A model generated the notes under the pieces. The model worked only from the letters and a program-made list of their open reading frames with translations. It made no database searches and was not told where the DNA came from. Positions 1-5,919 of a stretch of 25,387 bases of DNA are shown here, piece after piece. The DNA is from a virus: positions 1 through 25,387 of IMG/VR virus record IMGVR_UViG_3300035523_000139; one strand, 5' to 3'. Numbering within the stretch: the stretch's first letter is position 1; each line of letters opens with the position of its first letter. Position numbers and translations under genes: made by a program.

Positions 1-2235
1 CTAGGCGATCAGACCCTGGAGGCGTTCCTTGAGGCGTGTGTGGCGCGCGGCTTGTTTGTCGTTGTGGACGGCCACGTCGATTGCGCGGCGGCTGCCAACG
101 AGGACGGCGAATTTTTTGGCGCGGGTGATGGCCGTGTAGAGGAGGTTGCGCTGCAGGAGAGCGTAGTGCTGAGTGTGGACGGCGATCACGGCGACGGCAA
201 ATTCGCTGCCCTGCGACTTGTGGATGGTGAGGCAGTATGCCAGCGCGAGTTCGTCAAGGTCGGAGAAGTCGTAGACGACATCCTGGTCGGATGTGCGAAC
301 GAGAAGCGTGCTCTCCTCACTGTCGATATCGAGGACGGTGCCGATATCGCCATTGAAGACGCCTTTGTCGTAGTTGTTGCGCAACTGGATCACGCGGTCG
401 CCGACGCGGAAGAGGCGCTGTCCGCGAGTGACCTCGGCTTTGCCGTGCGCGGCAGGGTTGAGGGCCGCTTGCAGGCGGGAATTGAGGTAGATAGCGCCAG
501 CGGTGCCCTTTTGCATGGGCACAAGCACCTGGATGTCGGAGGGTACGTAGCCGCGTGTCGGAAGGCTGCGGGCGACGATGGCGACGATCTTCTCGGCGAC
601 GGTGTCAGGGTCTTCCGCTTCGATGAACACGAAGTCGCGGTCGGGCTCCTTGGGCGATGGCAAGTCGGGGCGACGTCCCTGGTTGACTGCGTGAGCGTTC
701 GTGATGATCGTGCTCATCGCGGCCTGTCGGAAGACCTGCGTCAGACGCGCGACAGGAACGACGCCGCTATCGATGATGTCGCGCAAGATATTGCCGGGTC
801 CGACGCTGGGCAGCTGATCGACATCGCCGACGAACACAATCTGCGCCTCTTCGGAGACGGCGCGCAGGACGGCGTTGGTGAGGACCATGTCGAGCATTGA
901 CGCTTCGTCGACGATCAGCACATCGCACTCCAGTGGGTTGTCCGGGCCAAACCGGAACGCTCGTGTGGCTGGGTCGAAGACGAGCATCCGGTGGATGGTC
1001 ATCGCTTCCGCACCGGTCACCTCGGAGAGGCGTTTCGCGGCTCGGCCGGTGGGCGACGCGAGGAGGACGCGCTTCTCAAGGGCGCGGAACGCTGCGACAA
1101 CGGCGCGGGTGGTCGTGGTCTTGCCGGTGCCTGGCCCGCCAGTCATCACAGTGACGCGGGAACGGATGCAACGCGCGACAGCATCGGCTTGTTCTTCGGA
1201 GAGGGCCGTATTGTTCTTTGCGAGCAGGTCGGCGAGCCATGTGTCGAACTTCGGGTCGGTCATACCGGTATCGACGGGGCGTGATTTGAGGTATTTGAGT
1301 CGGTCGGCAATAGCGAGCTCGACGCCGTAAAGCATTGGCGTATAGATCGCCTCTTCCATGGTGCCGAATAGGCCCGACTCCTCGCAGATCAGCTGCCCGC
1401 GTCCGATCAGAGTGGCGAGAGCGGTGTCGATGTCACGTGTGCTGAGGATCTTGTCAGCGTAGTCGGCAAGTTCGACGCGGGTGAGGTAAGCGTTGCCGCC
1501 CGTTTCCACGGCCTGAGTGATGGTGTAGACGAGGCCGGATTCGATGCGGAGGGGATCGTCGGGCTTGAACCCGAGGTTCATGGCGATCTTGTCGGCGCTC
1601 TTGAAGCCAATGCCCCAGATGTCCACGGCGAGCTGGTAAGGGTTGCGTTCCACAATGGCGATGGAGTCGGCGCCATACGTTTTGAAGATCTTGACGGCAT
1701 AGGCGGGCGAAACGCTGTGGGTTTGGAGGAACAGCATGACGTTGCGAATCTCTCGCTGCTCGACCCACGCGACCTGGATGCGTTCGACAGTCTTCTCGCC
1801 GATCCCGGGGATATTGAGGAGAGACCTGGGCTGAAACTCGATGATGTCCAGAGCCTTATCGCCGAACCTCTCGACGATGCGTTTGGCTGTCACCGGTCCA
1901 ACACCTTTCACCATGCCCGAGCCAAGGTAGCGCTCGATTCCGGCGACGGTTGCGGGGCGGATTGGCTGGTAGCGGACGACCTGCATCTGCGGGCCCCACT
2001 GCGGGTGGCGTATCCAGCGGCCTTCGACGCGCAGGAACTCGCCGACGACGGGGTTGGTGAAGTTGCCGAGCACGGTGACGACGTCGCGAGCGCCATCGGG
2101 GAGCAGGCGCGCTACGGTGTAACCGTTCTCGGGGTTGTGGAACGTGATACGCTCCAGTGTCCCGCGAACCTCATCCAGGGGCCTGCCGTCGTCGGGCGTG
2201 AGCACAGGCGGAGGTTGGAACAGGTTATTCGCCAC
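1..2235 (-). CDS. recD2: RecD2-family SF1B DNA helicase
   Basis: ATP-dependent 5'-3' DNA helicase of the RecD2 family (the RecBC-independent RecD form), a cytoplasmic DNA repair/replication helicase. Counting from the chosen GTG (744 aa, the usual RecD2 length): an N-terminal OB-like part, helix-hairpin-helix motifs near residues 108-150 (KGVGPVTAKRI, NIPGIGEKTV), Walker A GGPGTGKTT at 366-374, Walker B VLIVDEAS at 439-446, motif III VGDVDQLPSVGPG at 469-481, QVFRQ at 500-504, an SH3-like NGDIGTV near 628-634, IHKSQGSEF at 671-679 and motif VI LLYTAITRA at 698-706. The frame stays open to a GTG at 2358, but those 41 extra residues (Cys/Pro-rich) do not look like RecD2. No Shine-Dalgarno precedes the GTG at 2235; TACAAT lies six bases upstream, so a leaderless transcript is possible. 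The gene is intact. It is probably a host gene next to the prophage. Confidence 0.95.
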   Translation of the reverse strand: MANNLFQPPPVLTPDDGRPLDEVRGTLERITFHNPENGYTVARLLPDGARDVVTVLGNFTNPVVGEFLRVEGRWIRHPQWGPQMQVVRYQPIRPATVAGIERYLGSGMVKGVGPVTAKRIVERFGDKALDIIEFQPRSLLNIPGIGEKTVERIQVAWVEQREIRNVMLFLQTHSVSPAYAVKIFKTYGADSIAIVERNPYQLAVDIWGIGFKSADKIAMNLGFKPDDPLRIESGLVYTITQAVETGGNAYLTRVELADYADKILSTRDIDTALATLIGRGQLICEESGLFGTMEEAIYTPMLYGVELAIADRLKYLKSRPVDTGMTDPKFDTWLADLLAKNNTALSEEQADAVARCIRSRVTVMTGGPGTGKTTTTRAVVAAFRALEKRVLLASPTGRAAKRLSEVTGAEAMTIHRMLVFDPATRAFRFGPDNPLECDVLIVDEASMLDMVLTNAVLRAVSEEAQIVFVGDVDQLPSVGPGNILRDIIDSGVVPVARLTQVFRQAAMSTIITNAHAVNQGRRPDLPSPKEPDRDFVFIEAEDPDTVAEKIVAIVARSLPTRGYVPSDIQVLVPMQKGTAGAIYLNSRLQAALNPAAHGKAEVTRGQRLFRVGDRVIQLRNNYDKGVFNGDIGTVLDIDSEESTLLVRTSDQDVVYDFSDLDELALAYCLTIHKSQGSEFAVAVIAVHTQHYALLQRNLLYTAITRAKKFAVLVGSRRAIDVAVHNDKQAARHTRLKERLQGLIA

Positions 2236-2336
2236 GGTGGTATTGTACCGCGAGCAGATCGCCGGAACTCCCTGCGATGGTGTACAGCACGAAGGGAGAG
2301 TCGGCTTAACGATAAACGGCGACGTGAAGCACGGAT

Positions 2337-2577
2337 AGCGGCATGCCGACCGTGGCACCTCACGGTGACTGGCCGCTCCGTGGCGAGAGTTGGCGACAAA
2401 TTTCTCGGGGATCGCCTCCTCGAAGGCGGCCCCAAACAGCGGCAGTACGCCTCGATTGGGATGATGGGTAGGCGTTGGAGGCGAGCGGCTTCGTGGCTTC
2501 TACATCGCGAACAAGTGGTGCCACCTTCTGCGGGGCAGTCCCCAGGCTGGGTTCTTTCGGAGATGTGGCGATGGGCT
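2337..2577. repeat. Dispersed ~240-bp repeat, copy A
   Basis: Copy A of a non-coding repeat whose second copy, in the same orientation, is at 3631-3870. Both begin AGCGGCATGCCGACCG and end near TTCTTTCGGAG followed by a GTGGC..GGGC tail. By eye roughly three quarters of positions match. Blocks of complete identity include CTCCTCGAAGGCGGCCCC and TGGTGCCACCTTCTGCGG. Short open frames in it are incidental. It fills most of the gap between the RecD2 start and the zinc-protein gene; the rest (2578-2780) holds nothing I can support. Confidence 0.85.
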
Positions 2578-2780
2578 GGCATCTTAGACCGGAGGGCGGT
2601 CGGCTTTTTACAGACACGGCTTCAGCGGATGCAATGACGGTTATCCACATACACGACCTAAATCGTGATTCGGTTCGTGAGGGAGGATATTCTTAGCGCT
2701 GCCGCCAATACGCGTAGCAATCATCGAGGCTCACTAAGCGAGCAGTATCAATGAACAGTGTGCCGTGCTGGCATACTAGC

Positions 2781-3032
2781 CTAGCGGCTCGCGGGCCGAT
2801 GGGCTTCGTTAGCGCGGTGGCGAGCGTCGCGGTCGAGGGATTCGGTGACGGAGACGATGCGCTGGAAGTGGCGACGGTTGATGTGGGTGGCGACCGACAG
2901 CTCGCCGCGACCGTCGCACGTGTGGCAGCAGCGGATGACTGCGGGAGAGGTCGCGGGTTCGGTGGCGGATCGGTAGCCGTAATCGAGGCCGTCGACGCAG
3001 CGGGGGTTGGGACAGGGTTTAGTTTCGTACAT
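2781..3032 (-). CDS. Small zinc-binding protein with DnaJ-type CxxCxGxG motif
   Basis: 83 residues from an ATG preceded by GCGAGGTATCT, a usable ribosome binding site. C7-x4-C12 and C36-x2-C39 followed by DGRG resemble one zinc centre of the DnaJ cysteine-rich domain, so it probably binds one zinc ion. The rest is polar and basic (an HINRRHFQR stretch) with no membrane segment. Small proteins of this type occur both in phages and in hosts; the family was not identified and the function is unknown. It is divergent from the Rieske gene, and repeat copies A and B lie on either side of the pair. The longer frame upstream (to 3101) lacks a binding site and begins before the conserved part. Confidence 0.65.
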   Translation of the reverse strand: MYETKPCPNPRCVDGLDYGYRSATEPATSPAVIRCCHTCDGRGELSVATHINRRHFQRIVSVTESLDRDARHRANEAHRPASR

Positions 3033-3096
3033 AGATACCTCGCAGGATGGTGACCGCTGGTGCGGGTTAGAGTTAGGCCGCTCTGCGGCAACGATT

Positions 3097-3118
3097 GCCA
3101 CTGAATGAATTCAGTGGC
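3097..3118. promoter_or_regulatory. 22-bp palindrome in the divergent intergenic region
   Basis: GCCACTGAAT-GA-ATTCAGTGGC: a 10-bp inverted repeat around a 2-base centre, lying 65 bp upstream of the zinc-protein start and 146 bp upstream of the Rieske start. It could be an operator or form a hairpin; no regulator gene is in the window. Confidence 0.4.
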
Positions 3119-3134
3119 TACCGAGTTTCTGATT

Positions 3135-3171
3135 GTCCCTGCCGGGACGGAGGAGCGGCTAGGGCCGCCGT
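3135..3171. repeat. REP-like hairpin pair
   Basis: Two small hairpins in a row: GTCCC-tgcc-GGGAC, then GCGGC-tagg-GCCGC. The words CCGGGACGGAGG and GCGGCTAGG recur near 8913-8960 inside the prophage, so this may belong to a chromosomal repeat family. Confidence 0.35.
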
Positions 3172-3204
3172 GAAAGCTGAAGCAGAGATCGCGACTGCAA
3201 TGCC

Positions 3205-3224
3205 AACGACAACATGTTGTCGTT
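3205..3224. promoter_or_regulatory. Perfect 20-bp palindrome upstream of Rieske gene (possible operator)
   Basis: AACGACAACATGTTGTCGTT is a perfect 20-bp palindrome ending 39 bp before the Rieske ATG. That position suits a dimeric repressor or activator site. No cognate regulator is visible here. Confidence 0.45.
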
Positions 3225-3263
3225 CAAAGTACGTTTCGGACCTATGAGCAAAGAGGGTGACGA

Positions 3264-3554
3264 ATGACTGATATTGGGCCAGTTGAACAGTTCACGGAGC
3301 TTCCTGCGGAGGTTGAGATCGCGGGAAGGCCGTTCTTCCTTGTGCAGCAGGGCGAGGGACACGCGTTGCTGTTGCGCATCTGCCCGCATGCTGGCGGCGA
3401 GGTTGTGGACGATGGCGATGAGTTGTATTGCCCGCACCACTATTGGCGCTTCGATAGGGCGTCGGGGTGCGGCATTCAGCCTCGGGACATCAATCTGCGC
3501 GTATTTGGCGTCACGATCGAGAATGGGCGATTCGTAACCGAGTTTGCGGTGTAG
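3264..3554 (+). CDS. Rieske [2Fe-2S] ferredoxin-like protein
   Basis: 96-residue soluble Rieske domain. Both cluster ligand boxes are present: C40-P-H42 and C56-P-H-H59, in the C-x-H ... C-x2-H pattern, with YWRFD after the second box as in ferredoxin-type Rieske proteins. Such proteins carry electrons, often to oxygenases; the partner is not in this window. There is no signal peptide or membrane anchor, so it is presumably cytoplasmic. The ATG is preceded by AGAGGGTGACGA, a good binding site. It is the only convincing plus-strand gene in the window and lies opposite to the phage genes, so it is most likely a host gene or cargo at the prophage edge rather than part of the phage programme. Confidence 0.85.
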   Translation: MTDIGPVEQFTELPAEVEIAGRPFFLVQQGEGHALLLRICPHAGGEVVDDGDELYCPHHYWRFDRASGCGIQPRDINLRVFGVTIENGRFVTEFAV

Positions 3555-3630
3555 CCGGGGAGAACCTTAGCGGTGCGCAAAAGTTGAGGCAGCAATCAGC
3601 CCAACTGGCCGTGTTGTAGCAAAGTTGGTC

Positions 3631-3870
3631 AGCGGCATGCCGACCGCAGCCCCTCACGGGGAGGTGCCGCTTCGTGGCGATGGTTGGCGACGATTTTTTC
3701 GGGGACACGCTCCTCGAAGGCGGCCCCAAACATTGGCGAAGCGCCGCGATTAGGATGATGAGGCTGGGGTGGCTACGATAGGCTCACCGGCTTCTACGGC
3801 GCGAACATGTGGTGCCACCTTCTGCGGGCACGTCCCCAGGCTGGTTCTTTCGGAGTTGTGGCAACGGGCA
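3631..3870. repeat. Dispersed ~240-bp repeat, copy B
   Basis: Second copy of the repeat at 2337-2577, in direct orientation. It lies in the 450-bp gene-free stretch between the Rieske gene and the last prophage gene. Downstream of it, 3871-4004 shows no gene or motif I can support. The prophage end should lie in this stretch or just left of it, but no att core could be recognised. Confidence 0.85.
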
Positions 3871-4004
3871 AATCGGCACTATCCAAACGTACTTCGGCCT
3901 TAACGCAATTGGACGGATTGAACAGCCCTGTTCGAGATTCCTGTGGTTCCGAAGAACGTGAAAGTGCCCCTGCTGCACTCGGATTCAAGAGCGATCTCGG
4001 TTGT

Positions 4005-4349
4005 TTAGGGCGGCGGTTGCCAGGATATGCTTTCGAAGCCTTTTCGAAGGTCGTCGTAGGCGGTTCGGAGTTGGTCGTGCTGGGCACGCAGGTCGCAGTA
4101 GTGCGTGTGCAGTTCGGCGTATGTCGTGCGTAGCGCTTCGTGTTCAAGTCGCAGCATGTCGACCTCATGGCGCTGCGCTTCGGCTTCGGATTTCAGTTTG
4201 TGGACTTCGGTCCATGCGGCTTTCACCTGGTCAAGCAGGCAGCGATCCGCTTCGGTGCGGCGCGAGAGGCTGCCAGTGATGACAGCGGTGATGACGTTGG
4301 ATCCGAGTATCGCCGTGATTAGTGTTGGCGTGTCGGCTATTGCGGCCAT
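4005..4349 (-). CDS. Holin-like or membrane-anchored coiled-coil protein
   Basis: 114 residues from an ATG preceded by GCAAGGAGAAATCTC, a strong site that sets the start (the frame is open to 4382). One hydrophobic segment at about residues 8-28 (TLITAILGSNVITAVITGSL) is followed by RR and then a long charged heptad-like coiled coil to about residue 105, ending in QPPP. A single membrane span plus cytoplasmic coiled coil at the end of a phage late operon suggests a holin or other lysis accessory, although no endolysin is recognisable nearby. It lies 35 bp downstream of the other small membrane protein. Role inferred from topology and position only. Confidence 0.65.
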   Translation of the reverse strand: MAAIADTPTLITAILGSNVITAVITGSLSRRTEADRCLLDQVKAAWTEVHKLKSEAEAQRHEVDMLRLEHEALRTTYAELHTHYCDLRAQHDQLRTAYDDLRKGFESISWQPPP

Positions 4350-4384
4350 GAGATTTCTCCTTGCGATAGGTCCCAAAGGCACCG

Positions 4385-4621
4385 CTAGAATCGCGGCGGT
4401 TTGGGATCGTCGGCGCTACCGCTGTCTTGCGATGCCGTGCTTTGAGTGGCGTGGATAAGCGGCGACTGCCCGAGCCATGCAACGGCGATCAGTGCGGTGA
4501 GCAGCGACGGGGGAACGTGCAGCTGCCCGGTGCTGGCGGCGTTGGCGACGGTGCCAGCAATAGCGCCGACAGAGGCGATGGTCGATGTAACCTTCGACCA
4601 GTTGATGCGTGGTAGTTTCAT
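4385..4621 (-). CDS. Small phage membrane protein
   Basis: 78 residues, ATG preceded by AAGGATCACCAA. Two weakly hydrophobic stretches, about residues 12-30 (Ala/Gly/Val-rich) and 38-58 (LLTALIAVAWLGQSPL), are followed by a polar tail ending DDPKPPRF. Position next to the holin-like gene at the end of the late operon suggests a lysis-cassette or virion membrane-interacting protein. No family recognised. Confidence 0.6.
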   Translation of the reverse strand: MKLPRINWSKVTSTIASVGAIAGTVANAASTGQLHVPPSLLTALIAVAWLGQSPLIHATQSTASQDSGSADDPKPPRF

Positions 4622-4647
4622 TTGGTGATCCTTGGAAAGTTGTAAGA

Positions 4648-4677
4648 ACGACCCGGTCCTTTTTTGGGCCGGGTCGT
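4648..4677. terminator. Strong hairpin, probable terminator
   Basis: ACGACCCGG pairs with CCGGGTCGT around an A/T-rich loop, between the 221-residue virion-type gene and the small membrane protein. On the minus strand only TCTTAC follows; on the plus strand GGTTTTG follows. It may therefore act as a weak two-way terminator or as an RNA-processing hairpin. Confidence 0.55.
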
Positions 4678-4709
4678 GGTTTTGTCAATTAATTGGGCCG
4701 CCGGCCAAC

Positions 4710-5375
4710 CTAGAATGGCAGGTAGGCGTCTGCAACGGTGCCAGCGAGGTCGCCGAATTCGGTGCTGTTCTTATCGCGGCGCTTCTGGTCGAATTCGCCT
4801 TGCTGCAAGCCAATTCCGGCAAGGGTGCCGTATGTGTCTTGCGCCGAATTGAGCGCCGATGTACCTCGGCTGTAGTCGCTGGCAGCGGCTCCGCCCATGA
4901 GAGAGAGGAGGCCGCTGAGCCGGTGTTCGTGGTCCGCGACCGCCTTGTCGGCAAGCGCGTTTTGAGCATTGCCAATGGCGCCTGCTCGCGCCGCTTCGAT
5001 GCCCGCGAGGCCTCCGACGCCAGCGCTTGAGCCTGCGTTGATGCCGCGTTTTGCGAGATTGGCGGTGAGCGACGATTGCGCTTTGTTGTAGGCATCGGAC
5101 AAGCCCGCAGTGGCGTTGTTGATATACGACGCGTCGCGAGAATCGGTGAACGGGTCCTGCGTCAGGTAGTCCTTGTAGTTACTGAGCGCTGATCGGTACG
5201 CGGCATTATCGGTGTCGTATTGCGCCAGGGCCGCGTCGCCAAGGCCGGTGAACTTCCCGCCGACGCCGGACAGGTGCGCGGTGTACGGCTCAAGTGCGGA
5301 CCAGTCTGTCCCCTTGTAACCGCCCGCAAGGTAAGTGCCGCCAATTGTCCCCAAAATCGATGAAACGTATCCCAT
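4710..5375 (-). CDS. Gly/Ala-rich virion protein, possible ejection (internal) protein
   Basis: 221 residues; ATG preceded by GAAAGGAAACTC. The protein is rich in Gly, Ala and Ser with amphipathic helical stretches (SDAYNKAQSSLTANLAKRG and a following Ala/Gly-rich segment). It starts with a hydrophobic Gly-rich segment, MGYVSSILGTIGGTYLAGG. This composition, and its place after the tail nozzle gene, resemble the small internal proteins that short-tailed phages inject with their DNA, but I do not recognise a specific family. It shares the late operon orientation with close neighbours. Function is inferred from composition and context. Confidence 0.6.
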   Translation of the reverse strand: MGYVSSILGTIGGTYLAGGYKGTDWSALEPYTAHLSGVGGKFTGLGDAALAQYDTDNAAYRSALSNYKDYLTQDPFTDSRDASYINNATAGLSDAYNKAQSSLTANLAKRGINAGSSAGVGGLAGIEAARAGAIGNAQNALADKAVADHEHRLSGLLSLMGGAAASDYSRGTSALNSAQDTYGTLAGIGLQQGEFDQKRRDKNSTEFGDLAGTVADAYLPF

Positions 5376-5417
5376 GAGAGTTTCCTTTCGTTATCAGGCT
5401 GAGCCTGAAAAGCGCCT

Positions 5418-5699
5418 CTACCAATACTCCTCGAAGTAGCTGATAGCCGCGCTAACTCCGGTGGCGGTAATCGCGTAGACTGCATCGCGGGTGCTGACGG
5501 TGATGGCCGATGAGCCGAGTACCGGGTAGCCGGTTTCAGAAGTTACGGTTTCGTCGCCTATATAGACAGCGTCACCGCCTGAATTGGTGAGGTGCAACAT
5601 AAGCCGACCAGAATCGGATGGGACGAGTTCGGTCGCCGTGTCGGCGATGGACACACGTCCCGTCCTGAAGTGCGGATTGCCGCCAATGGGTCCTGACAT
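5418..5699 (-). CDS. Small beta-rich virion protein
   Basis: 93 residues; ATG with a strong site (AAAGGAGAATAAATC). The sequence alternates short beta strands (TATELVPSDSGRLMLHLTNS, DAVYIGDETV, AITVSTRDAVYAIT, AAISYFEEYW). This pattern is usual for small capsid or tail decoration beta-sandwich proteins in phage late operons. It lies between the tail nozzle gene and the Gly/Ala-rich gene. Structural role is inferred from fold-like pattern and position; no named family. Confidence 0.6.
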   Translation of the reverse strand: MSGPIGGNPHFRTGRVSIADTATELVPSDSGRLMLHLTNSGGDAVYIGDETVTSETGYPVLGSSAITVSTRDAVYAITATGVSAAISYFEEYW

Positions 5700-5753
5700 G
5701 ATTTATTCTCCTTTGCGTTTGTTACTCCGAAAATGCGGTCGAGGGTGGCAAAA

Positions 5754-5794
5754 ACCTCATCTGACCAGAAGACTGGCCCAAGCCCAGCCCTTCT
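5754..5794. repeat. 41-bp intergenic repeat (second copy at 15536-15576)
   Basis: Shares the block GACTGGCCCAAGCCC and most flanking bases with 15536-15576 (about eight differences in 41). It lies in the 220-bp gap between the nozzle gene and the small beta protein. That gap also holds an imperfect CCTCT...AGAGG inverted repeat at about 5812-5866. The frames open through it are repeat translations rather than a gene. Confidence 0.65.
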
Positions 5795-5919
5795 GATTAG
5801 AAAATACAGAACCTCTCTTCCCCACTTCGTGGGTCCCCTTCTCCCATGAAGGGAAGACGAAGAGGCTGCGCAGCGCAACTTTTCATCCCACTGGGTAGAT
5901 CGCTTACATGACGAGGTCG

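Noticed and set aside
40-900. Long plus-strand frame opposite recD2
   Set aside because: A shadow of a clearly conserved helicase gene on the other strand.
2587-2609. GACCG/CGGTC hairpin followed by T5 on the plus strand
   Set aside because: Only a 5-bp stem, and no plus-strand gene ends there.
2641-2649. TTATCCACA, an exact DnaA box
   Set aside because: A single box without clustering, AT-rich unwinding region or replication gene nearby; it is likely chance.
3780-3850. T-box-like word AAGGTGGCACCAC on the minus strand of both ~240-bp repeats
   Set aside because: It resembles the T-box antiterminator core, but no specifier stem, terminator or tRNA-related gene follows in that orientation, and the copies lie in different contexts.
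5558-5878. Minus-strand 106-residue frame
   Set aside because: It overlaps the better-supported 93-residue gene with its strong binding site, and its upstream half is translated repeat.
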